This document shows, piece by piece, positions 34,859 to 44,461 of a stretch of 64,000 nt of DNA. Below the pieces are notes generated by a model. It was given only the letters and a program-made list of their open reading frames with translations, was not told the origin of the DNA and searched no databases. Source of the DNA: Spirochaetaceae bacterium (GTDB taxonomy: Bacteria; Spirochaetota; Spirochaetia; Treponematales; Treponemataceae); assembly GCA_017936665.1 (NCBI GenBank), contig JAGBFB010000042.1, positions 1-64,000 of the forward strand. The letters run 5' to 3'. How positions within the stretch are numbered: position 1 is the first letter of the stretch; each line of letters begins with the position of its first letter. The translations under genes were made by a program, and so were the position numbers.

Positions 34859-37528
34859 ATGTCAAAGTCACAATTTGTTTATTTCTTTGGTGATGGAAAA
34901 GCTGAAGGTGACGCTAAAATGAAGAATGAACTCGGTGGAAAAGGTGCTAACCTTGCCGAGATGACTAACTTAGGAATTCCTGTTCCTCCTGGATTTACAA
35001 TTTCAACTGAAGTTTGTAAACTTTTTTATGAAAATAACAAGAACTATCCAGAAGGATTAAAAGAAGAAGTTGCAAAAAACCTTGAAAAATTAGAAAAACT
35101 TATGGGCAAAAAACTTGGGGACGAAAAAGATCCTCTTTTAGTTTCTGTTCGTTCAGGTGCTGCAGTTTCAATGCCAGGTATGATGGATACAATTCTTAAC
35201 TTGGGTATGAACGATAAAGCAGTAGTTGGTGTTTCTGAACTTACTGGAAATCCTCGTTTTGCTTGGGATGCATATCGTCGTTTTATTCAAATGTTTGGTG
35301 ATGTTGCAATGGGCGTTCCATCTGATGCTTTTGAAGATGCTTTAGATGAGATTAAAAATGCAAAAGGTGTAAAACTTGATACAGAACTTGATGCTTCTGA
35401 CTTGGAAAAACTTGTTGCAAATTACAAGGTAATTTATAAAAAATATACAGGAAATGAATTTCCTCAAAATCCTCAAGATCAAATGTGGGGTGCAATTAAT
35501 GCTGTTTTTGGTTCTTGGATGAACGAAAGAGCTATTAAATATCGTGAATTAAATAGCATTAAAGGTTTAGCAGGAACAGCTGTAAATATTCAATCAATGG
35601 TATTTGGTAACTTTGGTGATGATTCTGGAACAGGTGTATGTTTTAGCCGTGACCCATCAACAGGTGTTAATCAATTCTATGGTGAATATTTGATGAATGC
35701 ACAAGGTGAAGACGTTGTTGCAGGAATTAGAACTCCAGCTAAAATTGATAAATTAGCAAACGAAAATAAAGAAGTTTACGAACAACTAGTTGCAATTCGT
35801 GATAATCTTGAAAAACATTATCGTGATATGCAAGATATGGAATTTACTGTTCAACAAGGTAAACTTTTCATTCTTCAAACTCGTAACGGAAAAAGAACTG
35901 GTCAAGCTGCTGTAAAATGTGCAGTAGATATGGTTGAAGAAAAACTTATCACAAAAGAAGAAGCTCTTTTGCGTGTAACTCCAGACCAACTCGACCAACT
36001 TTTACACCCAATGATAAATCCTAAAGCTGTAAAATCAGTTGAAGCTTTGACAAAAGGATTAAATGCTTCTCCAGGAGCTGCTTGTGGTCAAATCGTTTAT
36101 ACAGCTGACGAAGCTGATGCTTGGGTACAACAAGGCAAAAAAGTAATTCTTGTTAGAAAAGAAACAAGCCCAGAAGATATTACAGGTATGGTTGTTTCAG
36201 AAGGAATTTTAACTTCAACAGGTGGTATGACAAGTCATGCTGCTGTTGTTGCTCGTGGTCTTGGAACTCCATGTGTTTGTGGTGCTTCAGAAGTTGTTTT
36301 TGTTGACAATAAAGTTAAAATCGGAAATAAAACTTACAAGAAAGGGGACTTTATCACTATTGATGGTTCTACAGGTTTTGTTTACGACGGAAAACTCGAA
36401 CTTATTGATCCAGAAATTTCAGCAGAACTTAATACATTCTTAACATGGTGTGATGAAATCAGAAATTCTTCTGTAAGAAAAATCGGAAAAGCAAAAATCG
36501 AAGGTTTCTCTGTTAGAGCAAATGCAGATCAACCAAATGATGCAAAAAATGCTATCAATTTTGGTGCAGAAGGAATTGGTCTTTGTCGTACAGAACATAT
36601 GTTCTTTGATAAGGATAAGTTAATTCACTTTAGAGCCATGATTGCTTCTGATACACAAGAACAAAGAAGAGAAGCTCTTAAAAATATCTTGCCATTACAG
36701 AAAAAAGACTTTGTTGGAATTTTCGAAGCTATGGAAGGTCATCCAGTAACTGTACGTTTGCTTGATCCACCTCTACACGAATTTATTCCACACACAGATA
36801 AAGAAACAGCAGAACTTGCAAAACACATGAAAGTTAACAAGAAAGAATTAAAAGCAAAACTTGATGCACTTCATGAAATGAATCCAATGTTAGGACATCG
36901 TGGTTGTCGTCTTGCAATTACATATCCAGAAATTTATGAAATGCAAGTTGAAGCAATCGCTTCTGCTGCAGCAGAATGTGTAAAAAATAACATTCCTGTA
37001 AATCCAGAAATCATGATTCCTATCGTATGTGATAGCAAAGAACTTGAAATGATTAGAACTCGTTCAGAAAAAATCATCGAAAAAGTTCTTGCAGAAAACG
37101 GTGTAAAATTTGAAATCAAAATTGGTTCTATGATTGAAGTTCCACGTGCTGCTCTTATGGCTGGAAAATTAGCTAACTTTGCAGACTTCTTCAGTTTTGG
37201 AACAAATGACTTAACTCAAATGACTTTTGCATTTAGCCGTGATGACTCTGGAAAATTCTTGCCAGAATATCTAAAACAAGAAATCATTGAAACTGATCCA
37301 TTCAAAACTTTGGATGAAGATGGAGTAGGTGAACTTGTTAATTTTGCAAGAGAAAAAGCAAGAGATACAAAACCTGAAATCAAACTTGGAATTTGTGGTG
37401 AACACGGTGGTGATCCTCAAACAATCGATTTCTGCTATCGTGCAGGATTGAACTATGTTTCATGTTCTCCATACCGAGTTCCAATTGCTCGTTTGGCAGC
37501 AGCACAAGCTGTAATCAGAAATAAATAA
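34859..37528 (+). CDS. ppdK: Pyruvate, phosphate dikinase
   Basis: Interconverts pyruvate, ATP and phosphate with phosphoenolpyruvate, AMP and pyrophosphate. In fermentative bacteria it often replaces pyruvate kinase or supports gluconeogenesis. The 889 residues have the N-terminal ATP-grasp region (GGKGANLAEMTNLGIPVPPGF, VRSGAAVSMPGMMDT), the swivelling domain with the phosphorylated histidine in GGMTSHAAVVARG (His460), and the C-terminal PEP/pyruvate barrel (GIGLCRTEHMF, GTNDLTQMTF, and GICGEHGGDP near the end). The length matches the family. GGAG lies about ten bases before the ATG, and codon use is richer in C-ending codons than in most neighbours, which points to high expression. A hairpin terminator follows. 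Confidence 0.97.
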   Translation: MSKSQFVYFFGDGKAEGDAKMKNELGGKGANLAEMTNLGIPVPPGFTISTEVCKLFYENNKNYPEGLKEEVAKNLEKLEKLMGKKLGDEKDPLLVSVRSGAAVSMPGMMDTILNLGMNDKAVVGVSELTGNPRFAWDAYRRFIQMFGDVAMGVPSDAFEDALDEIKNAKGVKLDTELDASDLEKLVANYKVIYKKYTGNEFPQNPQDQMWGAINAVFGSWMNERAIKYRELNSIKGLAGTAVNIQSMVFGNFGDDSGTGVCFSRDPSTGVNQFYGEYLMNAQGEDVVAGIRTPAKIDKLANENKEVYEQLVAIRDNLEKHYRDMQDMEFTVQQGKLFILQTRNGKRTGQAAVKCAVDMVEEKLITKEEALLRVTPDQLDQLLHPMINPKAVKSVEALTKGLNASPGAACGQIVYTADEADAWVQQGKKVILVRKETSPEDITGMVVSEGILTSTGGMTSHAAVVARGLGTPCVCGASEVVFVDNKVKIGNKTYKKGDFITIDGSTGFVYDGKLELIDPEISAELNTFLTWCDEIRNSSVRKIGKAKIEGFSVRANADQPNDAKNAINFGAEGIGLCRTEHMFFDKDKLIHFRAMIASDTQEQRREALKNILPLQKKDFVGIFEAMEGHPVTVRLLDPPLHEFIPHTDKETAELAKHMKVNKKELKAKLDALHEMNPMLGHRGCRLAITYPEIYEMQVEAIASAAAECVKNNIPVNPEIMIPIVCDSKELEMIRTRSEKIIEKVLAENGVKFEIKIGSMIEVPRAALMAGKLANFADFFSFGTNDLTQMTFAFSRDDSGKFLPEYLKQEIIETDPFKTLDEDGVGELVNFAREKARDTKPEIKLGICGEHGGDPQTIDFCYRAGLNYVSCSPYRVPIARLAAAQAVIRNK

Positions 37529-37544
37529 TTTTTGAGGTATAAAA

Positions 37545-37575
37545 AAGGTGGTTGAGTAAAATCAGCCACCTTAAT
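37545..37575 (+). terminator. Hairpin terminator after ppdK
   Basis: AAGGTGGTTGA (37545-37555) pairs with TCAGCCACCTT (37562-37572) through an 11-bp stem with one G-T pair and a six-base loop. The stem is preceded by A residues and followed by AATTTTTA. This fits a rho-independent terminator 16 bp after the ppdK stop. murC begins 13 bp later. Confidence 0.75.
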
Positions 37576-37585
37576 TTTTAATATT

Positions 37586-39142
37586 ATGTTTGAAAATGAA
37601 GCTAAAAATAAAAATTTTTTTCCAAAAGATTTAAAAGATTTTAGAATACATTTTGTTGGAATTAAGGGAACTGGAATGGCGGCTCTTGTTGAAATTTGTG
37701 TTTCAAGAGGTGCTATTGTTACAGGAAGTGATGTTCCTGACCATTTTTATACAGATGAAATTTTAAAAAAACTAAATATTATCCCATATACTGAATTTAA
37801 AAAAGAAAATATTACAGACGATATAAAACTTGTAGTATATTCTTCTGCATATAAACTTGAAGAAAATCCAGAATTAGTTGAAGCAACAAAAAAAAATATT
37901 CCTTGTATGTTATATTCTCATGCCTTAGGAAATATTTCTGCAATGTCTTGTAGTTCTGGAATTGCTGGTGTCCACGGAAAAACAACAACAACTGGAATTG
38001 CTGGAACATTGGTAAAAGCATTGAATTTACCTACTCAAGTTTTAGCAGGAAGTGTAATAAAATCATTTTCTGATAATTTAACTGTAAATGATTTTGGAAG
38101 TTGTACTCTTTCTATTGGACACAAATATTTTGTTGCAGAAACTTGCGAATATCAGCGACATTTTATGGATTTTCATCCACAAAACATAATTTTAACAAGT
38201 GTAGAAAGTGACCATCAAGATTATTATCCAACATTTGAGGATATTCAACAGGCTTTTATTGATTATGCACTTTTACTTCCTAAAAATGGATATTTAATTT
38301 ATTGTGCAGATGATAAAGGTGCTACTGACACTGCTGAAAAAATAAAAAAACAAAGAAATGATATAAATTTTATTCCCTACGGATTTAACGCTGACGGAAA
38401 TTTTAAAATTTTAGCTCATAATATTAAAAGTGGTTTACAAAATTTTAAAATTCAACTTTTTGAAAACGAAGTTTTTTCAATAAAAGTACCTGGAATTCAT
38501 AATGTAAGAAACGCAACCGCAAGTATTGCTTTGATGTCAATTTTATTTTATCAAAATAATGAAGTTGAAAATTTTTCTGAACTTTCAATGGAAAATAAAG
38601 TTGAATTTGTAGAAAAAATAAAAATTGGTCTTTTAGATTTTTCTGGTTCTAAACGAAGAAGTGAAATTTTAGCACAGTTAAAAACAGACTCTAATAAACA
38701 AATTATTTTTATCGATGATTATGGTCATCATCCAACTGCAATTAAAACAACCTTGGAAGGATTTAAAGATTTTTATCCAGATAAATATCTAATTGTAGAT
38801 TTTATGAGTCATACATATTCAAGAACTGCATCTTTGTTAGATGAATTTGCTTCTTCATTTACTTCCGCTGACCAAGTTATTTTACATAAAATTTACAGTT
38901 CTGCTCGTGAAAATAAAAAAGATTTTGAAGGAGTTGTTTCTGGTCAAATTCTTTTTGAAATAACAAAAAAATACCATGAAAATGTAGTTTATTTTGAAGA
39001 AATATTAGATGCAAAAGATTATGTTAAAAATATTTTTTCATCACCTTTACCAGAAGGAAAAAATGGTTTTGTTTTTGTTACAATGGGCGCCGGTGACAAC
39101 TGGAAATTAGGAACATCATTAATTAAGGATTTTAATATATGA
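37586..39142 (+). CDS. murC: UDP-N-acetylmuramate-L-alanine ligase
   Basis: ATP-dependent Mur ligase that adds the first amino acid, L-alanine, to UDP-N-acetylmuramic acid in peptidoglycan synthesis (cytoplasm). The 518 residues include the N-terminal GIKGTGMAALVEIC Rossmann motif, GSDVPDHFYTD, the P-loop GVHGKTTTTGIAG, AETCEYQRHFM, ESDHQDYYP, the C-terminal IDDYGHHPTAI and MSHTYSRT. It is somewhat longer than typical MurC. Mpl, which recycles tripeptide, is the main alternative family, but HIRG-type Mpl features are not evident. The first ATG after the ppdK terminator is used; no good ribosome site is visible. yicC overlaps its end by 4 bp. Confidence 0.88.
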   Translation: MFENEAKNKNFFPKDLKDFRIHFVGIKGTGMAALVEICVSRGAIVTGSDVPDHFYTDEILKKLNIIPYTEFKKENITDDIKLVVYSSAYKLEENPELVEATKKNIPCMLYSHALGNISAMSCSSGIAGVHGKTTTTGIAGTLVKALNLPTQVLAGSVIKSFSDNLTVNDFGSCTLSIGHKYFVAETCEYQRHFMDFHPQNIILTSVESDHQDYYPTFEDIQQAFIDYALLLPKNGYLIYCADDKGATDTAEKIKKQRNDINFIPYGFNADGNFKILAHNIKSGLQNFKIQLFENEVFSIKVPGIHNVRNATASIALMSILFYQNNEVENFSELSMENKVEFVEKIKIGLLDFSGSKRRSEILAQLKTDSNKQIIFIDDYGHHPTAIKTTLEGFKDFYPDKYLIVDFMSHTYSRTASLLDEFASSFTSADQVILHKIYSSARENKKDFEGVVSGQILFEITKKYHENVVYFEEILDAKDYVKNIFSSPLPEGKNGFVFVTMGAGDNWKLGTSLIKDFNI

Positions 39143-40008
39143 ACAGCATGACAGGTTATTCCTACAATGAAGAATTAGGAGAAAATTATTCAGTTTCTGT
39201 AGAAATTAAAAGTGTAAATTCAAGATTTTTAGATTTATCAATTAATTTACCTTCATTTTTAGGTAGACTGGAATCAAAATTCAAAGAACTCATAACATCA
39301 AAAATTCAACGAGGTAAAATTGATATTTTTATAAGAATAAAAGAAAACAATGCTCCAGTTACAATTTCTGTTGATGAAAAAATGGCAAAGTCTTATTTTG
39401 ATGCTATTTCAAAAGTTGCTAACACAATTGGACAGACTGAAAAAGATATTCCACTTTCTTTAATTATAAGTCAAGAAGGAGTTTTAACTAGTCAAAAAGA
39501 AATTGATATTGATTATTATTGGAATTTAATTTTTCCTATTTTTGAAAAAGCATTTACAGATTATATTGCAGACAGAAAAAGAGAAGGCGAAAATCTAAAA
39601 AATGATTTACTTTTTCAACTTGATAAAATTCAAAAGGCTAGTGAAATATTTTCTGAATGGCAACCAAAAATGGAAAATGCTTTTAGAGAAAGTATTTTGA
39701 AGAAATTCAATGAACTTTTGGCTGATAAAGTTGATGAACAGAGAGTAATGACAGAAGTTGCAGCTTTAATGGTAAAATATACTATTAATGAAGAAATTGT
39801 AAGATTGAAAAGTCATATAAACGCTTTAACAAAAGAAATTGAAGAAAATCCGATTCCAGGAAAGCGAATTGATTTTATTTGTCAAGAAATGAATCGTGAA
39901 ATAAATACAATTGGTTCAAAAAATCAATTTATTGAGATTGCTCAAGAAGTAATAAATGCAAAAGATGCTCTGGAAAATATCAGAGAACAAAGCAAAAATA
40001 TAGAGTAA
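39139..40008 (+). CDS. YicC/YloC-family endoribonuclease
   Basis: The product has 289 residues typical of the YicC family: an N-terminal MNSMTGYS, VEIKSVNSRFLDLSINLP, KIQRGKIDIFIRI, and a C-terminal helical region with DEQRVMTEVAALMVKYTINEEIVRLKSHI and GKRIDFICQEMNREINTIGSK. E. coli YicC and B. subtilis YloC have been described as RNA-cleaving enzymes, so a role in RNA turnover is likely. The ATG overlaps the murC stop by four bases (coupled translation). Confidence 0.93.
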   Translation: MNSMTGYSYNEELGENYSVSVEIKSVNSRFLDLSINLPSFLGRLESKFKELITSKIQRGKIDIFIRIKENNAPVTISVDEKMAKSYFDAISKVANTIGQTEKDIPLSLIISQEGVLTSQKEIDIDYYWNLIFPIFEKAFTDYIADRKREGENLKNDLLFQLDKIQKASEIFSEWQPKMENAFRESILKKFNELLADKVDEQRVMTEVAALMVKYTINEEIVRLKSHINALTKEIEENPIPGKRIDFICQEMNREINTIGSKNQFIEIAQEVINAKDALENIREQSKNIE

Positions 40009-40016
40009 AATTTGTA

Positions 40017-40045
40017 TTGAAATTTATTTTATATAGTGCGATAAT
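40017..40045 (+). promoter_or_regulatory. Promoter of the amylase gene
   Basis: TTGAAA (40017-40022) and GATAAT (40040-40045) are 17 bp apart in the 73-bp gap after yicC. Unlike several neighbours, this gene has a normal leader with a GAGAGGAA ribosome site before ATG 40082. Confidence 0.5.
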
Positions 40046-40081
40046 AAAATAATAGGTTTATTTTTTTTTGAGAGGAATTGT

Positions 40082-42139
40082 ATGAAATATAAATTATTTT
40101 TTTTAGTTTTAATACCGATTACTATTTTCTTCTTCTCATGTTCTGCTGGTGATTTTGAATTAGAAAATGTTGGTTTATTTGAATATACAGGCGATAAAAA
40201 TTATAGAAGTCAATCTCATGTAGAAGTTTCTGCCGCAAAAAATCAGTACAATGATGTTAATAGTGAAAATTTATCAAAAGACTGGTATAAAGATTCTTCA
40301 TTTTATCATATTTGGGTTAAAGCATTTGTTGATTCTGATGGTGATAGATGTGGAGATTTAAAAGGTATTGAAGAAAATCTAGATTATATCCAAGAAATAT
40401 TAGGCTGTGATGCAATTTGGCTTTCTCCAATTTTTTCTTGTAGTTATGTTTCAATTGATGGAAATATGCATGGTTATGATACTATAAATTATTATTCAAT
40501 CAACGAATTTTTTGGTAAGCCTGAAGATTTGGAATCTCTTATAACTGAGGTTCATAAAAGAGGAATGAAAATCATTTTTGATTTTGTACCAAATCACACA
40601 TCTGATGCACATCCTTGGTTTTTGAGTAGTAAAGAAAAAAATAGTGATAAAAGAAATTGGTATCTTTGGAGTGATGAACAACTTTCTTGGAATAATGGAA
40701 TGTCAAGTAAAACTTGGCACAAGAAAGATTCTGAATATTACTATGGTGCTTTTAACGGAATGATGCCAGATTTGAACTTTAGAAATTATGAAGTTCGTGA
40801 AGAAATGAAAAATGTTGTACGATATTGGTTAAATAAAGGTTTTGATGGTTTAAGAATTGATGCTGTTCGTTATTTAATCGAAGAGGATGGAGATTATTGT
40901 GATACTCAAGCTACACATGAATGGTTTCAAGAGTTAAGAAAAGAAGTTATCGATGCTTATGAAAGTCCTAAATTTATGGTTTGCGAAGCCTGGATTGAAA
41001 ATGATAGAAATACCTTAAACGAATATTTTGGAACTGCAACTAATCCTGAGTTTAATATGGTTTTGGATTTTGATGCGGGTAAACCATGTATCTATTCTGT
41101 TCGTGATGGCTTTGATAAAACAGGGGAATCTTTGTCTCCTATGAAGGAATTTACATCTGTTTTTGGAACTTTTTTAGGAAACCATGACGAATATTGTGGT
41201 AGAGTAGGTTCAGAACTTGGTTTGCAAGAAAAATTAATAAAACAAGCAACAGCTTTATCTCTATTACGTCCTACAGTTCCTTTTATTTATTATGGAAATG
41301 AACTTGGGCAACCAGAAGAAAATATTTCCGGAGATTTTAGATTACGATATCCAATAAAATCTTCTGAAGTAACTATACAAAAATCAAATCCATTATCAAT
41401 CTTAAATTTAAATAATAAGATTTTATCTTTACGAAAAAAATATTCAGTATTACGAAATGGAGTTGTTACTAAATTAGAATCATTAGATAATACTGATAAA
41501 GAATCTTCTTTTTTAGCATATTTTATTAGTGATGATTCATCAACTGATAAATTTTTATGTGTATTTAATTTTTCAAATAAAGCAGTACAATCATGCAGTT
41601 TTTCACAAAATTTGACAGAAAACGATATTGCAACTTCAATGTTAATTGGTGATTCTGATCAGGATAATACTATTGTGTTTACTGACGATTCTGTAACTAT
41701 AAAAAATTTAGCTCCTTATGCTTATCGAGTTTACTATATTGGAAATTCAGAATTGAAAAATGTCTTTGATGATGAAAACTATATAGAAAATGAAATTGTT
41801 TATAAAACAATGTATATTCGTGGAAATATAAATAATTGGGAAGTACTAGATTCATTTTTAATGAATGCTGCTAACATGGAAGGTGACACTGTATATTCAA
41901 TTGACATAAAAATACCATCTAATTTTGATTCCAAAACTATCGAATTTAAATTTGATACTGGTTCTTGGTTAAATGGTTATAACTGGGGACTAAACAAACT
42001 AAACTCTGATAAAACTTCAGGAACAGTAACTTCTATACAAGATCAAAGTAATAATATAATTATTTCAGTAGAAAAAAACAAAACTTACACATTTACTTTT
42101 AACTTTACAAAATTAACATTTAGCGTTAAAGCAAAATAA
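40082..42139 (+). CDS. Lipoprotein alpha-amylase family glycoside hydrolase (GH13)
   Basis: The product has 685 residues with a lipoprotein signal (lipobox FFSC, Cys20), so it acts outside the cytoplasm. The GH13 barrel shows DFVPNHTSDAHPWF, GFDGLRIDAVRYL (nucleophile Asp260), FMVCEAWIEN (acid Glu302) and FLGNHDEYC (Asp369), so all three catalytic carboxylates are present. It hydrolyses alpha-1,4 (or 1,6) glucans; the exact specificity is uncertain. After a beta domain, the last ~110 residues (MYIRGNINNWEV onward) look like a starch-binding module. It sits near galM, which suggests carbohydrate use. GAGAGGAA precedes the ATG. It ends one base before the convergent J-domain gene. Confidence 0.93.
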   Translation: MKYKLFFLVLIPITIFFFSCSAGDFELENVGLFEYTGDKNYRSQSHVEVSAAKNQYNDVNSENLSKDWYKDSSFYHIWVKAFVDSDGDRCGDLKGIEENLDYIQEILGCDAIWLSPIFSCSYVSIDGNMHGYDTINYYSINEFFGKPEDLESLITEVHKRGMKIIFDFVPNHTSDAHPWFLSSKEKNSDKRNWYLWSDEQLSWNNGMSSKTWHKKDSEYYYGAFNGMMPDLNFRNYEVREEMKNVVRYWLNKGFDGLRIDAVRYLIEEDGDYCDTQATHEWFQELRKEVIDAYESPKFMVCEAWIENDRNTLNEYFGTATNPEFNMVLDFDAGKPCIYSVRDGFDKTGESLSPMKEFTSVFGTFLGNHDEYCGRVGSELGLQEKLIKQATALSLLRPTVPFIYYGNELGQPEENISGDFRLRYPIKSSEVTIQKSNPLSILNLNNKILSLRKKYSVLRNGVVTKLESLDNTDKESSFLAYFISDDSSTDKFLCVFNFSNKAVQSCSFSQNLTENDIATSMLIGDSDQDNTIVFTDDSVTIKNLAPYAYRVYYIGNSELKNVFDDENYIENEIVYKTMYIRGNINNWEVLDSFLMNAANMEGDTVYSIDIKIPSNFDSKTIEFKFDTGSWLNGYNWGLNKLNSDKTSGTVTSIQDQSNNIIISVEKNKTYTFTFNFTKLTFSVKAK

Positions 42140-42676
42140 TCAAGACTTTGATAAGTTTTCTTCGTACCAAGTTTTAATTCTTGTAAATGCAGAAGTAATA
42201 GAGGAGGTGATTTCGGTTGCCTCCTTTTGTTTTTCTGGTTCATTTGCAAATTTATCTGGGTGAAATTTTTTTAGTAATGACTTATAGGCAACTTTACATT
42301 CATCAAGATTTGTTCCAGGCATTAAGCAAAGTGTTTTAAAGTCTTCATAAAGTTCAAAAGGTACATAATATCTTTTCCCTGAAGTTTGATTTGTATTTTT
42401 AGGTTTTGATTTACTGTGTTCTGTTTTTTTGTAAGTATGTTTTTGTTTATTTTCGGTTTTATTGTATTCTGATTGCTGTTTACTTGTGTCAAATTTAAAT
42501 TCTTTATTCGATGTTTTAGTGTCAACATTTTCTTCAGATTGAGATTTATTTTCTTGATAAAAATTATTAGTTTTTTCGTTGTGTTTTTCTTCTTCTGGAC
42601 TTGAAAATATTCCTTGTTCATCATCATTAATATAATCTTTAAGATACTCTCCAAGTCTATCAAACATACTATTCAT
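42140..42676 (-). CDS. J-domain (DnaJ-like) protein
   Basis: The product has 178 residues. A short N-terminal part (FDRLGEYLKDYIND) and a long hydrophilic, Asn/Lys/Glu-rich linker precede a C-terminal J domain (about 112-175) with YVPFELYEDFKTL, LDECKVAYKSLLKKFHPDKFANEPEKQKEA and the essential HPD. The J domain stimulates Hsp70 ATPase, here with an unknown client; its position at the C-terminus is unusual compared with classical DnaJ. The start ATG 42676 is placed by the promoter seven bases upstream; a longer frame to 42751 would cross the promoter and overlap galM. No Shine-Dalgarno sequence. Confidence 0.8.
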   Translation of the reverse strand: MNSMFDRLGEYLKDYINDDEQGIFSSPEEEKHNEKTNNFYQENKSQSEENVDTKTSNKEFKFDTSKQQSEYNKTENKQKHTYKKTEHSKSKPKNTNQTSGKRYYVPFELYEDFKTLCLMPGTNLDECKVAYKSLLKKFHPDKFANEPEKQKEATEITSSITSAFTRIKTWYEENLSKS

Positions 42677-42683
42677 AAAAAGT

Positions 42684-42712
42684 ATTATAAAATATAACTT
42701 TTGTCTTTTCAA
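42684..42712 (-). promoter_or_regulatory. Promoter of the J-domain gene
   Basis: Minus-strand TTGAAA (42707-42712) and a consensus TATAAT (42684-42689) with a 17-bp spacer. The ATG (42676) starts 7 bases beyond the -10. The -35 overlaps the opposing galM -35 at 42706-42711, so both promoters share nearly the same six base pairs. Confidence 0.6.
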
Positions 42713-42734
42713 TATCGAATCAATGTTGTAAAAT
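42706..42734 (+). promoter_or_regulatory. Promoter of galM
   Basis: TTTTCA (42706-42711) and TAAAAT (42729-42734) are 17 bp apart, and galM ATG 42741 begins 6 bases after the -10, with no ribosome site. The -35 is a weak match, but its place back-to-back with the J-domain promoter supports it. Confidence 0.4.
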
Positions 42735-42740
42735 GGTTTT

Positions 42741-43781
42741 ATGATGAACATGCAGATAAAAGATCAAATTTTTGGTGTACTTGCAGATGGAAAAGAAGTA
42801 CATTTGTATACTATTTCATACGGAAATTTAACTTTTTCCGCCACTAACTACGGTGCTTGTTTAACAAGTTTAATTGTACCTGATAAAAATAATAAAAAAG
42901 AAGATATTATCGTTGGTTTTCCAAATTTACAAGGATATATATCAAATTGGATGAGTCATGGAGCTATAGTTGGAAGATACGCAAATAGAATTTCAAAAGC
43001 TTCTTTTAAAATTGATGATATCACATATCAGTTAGATAAAAATGGAGAAAATGGTTCTTGTTTACATAGTGGATACAATAGTTATAGTCGTAAATTATGG
43101 GATTGTAAAACATTTTCAAATTACAATGGAACTGGAGTAATTTTTTCAAGAATAAGTCCTGATGGAGAACAAGGTTTTCCTGGAAATCTTGAAATACAAG
43201 TAGTTTATACAATTACTGATAATAATACTTTTACTATAAAAATAAAGGCAATTACAGATAAAAAAAACTATGTAAATTTAACAAATCATTCATATTTTAA
43301 TCTGAAAGGAATTAATGGAATCAATATTGATGATTTATATTTAAAAATTAATTCAGATAAAATTGTAGAAACAGATGAAAAAAATTTGCCTACAGGAAGA
43401 ATAATAAATATAAAAAATTCTAGTTATGATTTTACTGAATATAAAAATATTGGACAAGCAATAAAAGACAATAATTCAAATTTTGATACTTGTTATTATT
43501 TTGAAAATTCAGGAAACATAAAACCTATAGCAGAAGTCGTAGATAATACTTCAGGAAGAGGTATGAAAGTTTCAACTAATCAATGTGGATTACAACTTTA
43601 TACACCTCACTATGAACAACCTTTCTGGGGAAAATATGGAACACCTGCCTTTGGGAATGGTGCAATTTGTTTAGAAACTCAAGCATTACCAGATTCTCCA
43701 AATCAACCTAATTTTCCAAATACTTTATTACTACCTAGTCAATTATATGAATCTGTTACAATTCTTGATTTTTTTTGTTGA
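42741..43781 (+). CDS. galM: Aldose 1-epimerase (galactose mutarotase)
   Basis: Interconverts alpha and beta anomers of hexoses. The 346 residues carry NYGACLTSLIVPD, GRYANRISKASF, LHSGYNSYSRKLWD, NLTNHSYFNLKG with the catalytic His, and a C-terminal AICLETQALPDSPNQPNFP containing the catalytic Glu. The first ATG of several near 42741 is used; it places the codon six bases after a -10 element. It probably works with sugar released by the nearby amylase. V-ATPase genes follow after 57 bp. Confidence 0.93.
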   Translation: MMNMQIKDQIFGVLADGKEVHLYTISYGNLTFSATNYGACLTSLIVPDKNNKKEDIIVGFPNLQGYISNWMSHGAIVGRYANRISKASFKIDDITYQLDKNGENGSCLHSGYNSYSRKLWDCKTFSNYNGTGVIFSRISPDGEQGFPGNLEIQVVYTITDNNTFTIKIKAITDKKNYVNLTNHSYFNLKGINGINIDDLYLKINSDKIVETDEKNLPTGRIINIKNSSYDFTEYKNIGQAIKDNNSNFDTCYYFENSGNIKPIAEVVDNTSGRGMKVSTNQCGLQLYTPHYEQPFWGKYGTPAFGNGAICLETQALPDSPNQPNFPNTLLLPSQLYESVTILDFFC

Positions 43782-43838
43782 CGATTTTAGATTTTGAATT
43801 TAAAATATAATATATATATTTATTTTTAAGAGGCTCCA

Positions 43839-44459
43839 ATGGATATTCAATTACAAGAGTTGATTGACAAAATTAAAAAAGATGGTGTTGCAAGTGCTGA
43901 ATCAAAAGCACAAGAAATAATAGCTGAAGCAGAAAAAAAAGCACAAGCAATTATATCTTCAGCTGAAGAAAAAGCAGATTCAATTATTAAGAGTGGAAAA
44001 TTAGAAACTGAAAGAATGGAAAAGGCTAGTGTTGATGCAATTCGTCAAGCTGGAAGAAACCTTCTTATTAGTTTTAGAGATGGAATTAATTCACAATTAA
44101 ATGCTTTGATTTCAAAAGAAACTGAAAAAGTTTATAATTCTGATATTCTAAAAAATTTAATTCCAGAAGTTGTAAAAAATTGGGCATCAAAAGATGATGT
44201 AAATTCTTTAACTGTTTTGCTTTCTGAAAAAGATTTGAATGCATTAGAAAAAAATTTAGGAACTGCTCTAAAAGAACAAATAAATTCAGGACTAGAAATT
44301 AAAGTTGATAAGAATTTATCAAATGGTTTTAGAATTGGTACAAAAGATGGTAGTGCATATTATGATTTCTCAGCAGAATCTGTTGCAGATTTATTTGCTT
44401 CATATTTGAATCCTAAAAATGCTGCCATAATGAAAGAAGCTGCAAAAGAAGGACTTTAA
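43839..44459 (+). CDS. atpE: V-type ATPase subunit E
   Basis: Peripheral-stalk subunit that links the catalytic A3B3 head to the membrane subunit I. The 206 residues begin MDIQLQELIDKIKKDG, followed by a long alanine/lysine/glutamate helix (ESKAQEIIAEAEKKAQ onward) typical of E subunits, and a C-terminal globular part. AAGAGG lies upstream of the ATG. A -10-like TATAAT occurs at 43806-43811. First gene of the seven-gene V-ATPase operon, 43839-51096. Confidence 0.93.
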   Translation: MDIQLQELIDKIKKDGVASAESKAQEIIAEAEKKAQAIISSAEEKADSIIKSGKLETERMEKASVDAIRQAGRNLLISFRDGINSQLNALISKETEKVYNSDILKNLIPEVVKNWASKDDVNSLTVLLSEKDLNALEKNLGTALKEQINSGLEIKVDKNLSNGFRIGTKDGSAYYDFSAESVADLFASYLNPKNAAIMKEAAKEGL

Positions 44460-44461
44460 TA

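Noticed and set aside
42677-42751. 25-residue N-terminal extension of the J-domain protein
   Set aside because: It crosses the promoter and overlaps the divergent galM start. Its hydrophobic residues do not resemble a signal peptide.
43778-43811. TTGACG and TATAAT upstream of atpE as a promoter
   Set aside because: The spacer would be 22 bp, outside the usual 16-19, and no better -35 lies at the right distance. The TATAAT is noted only as a possible -10.
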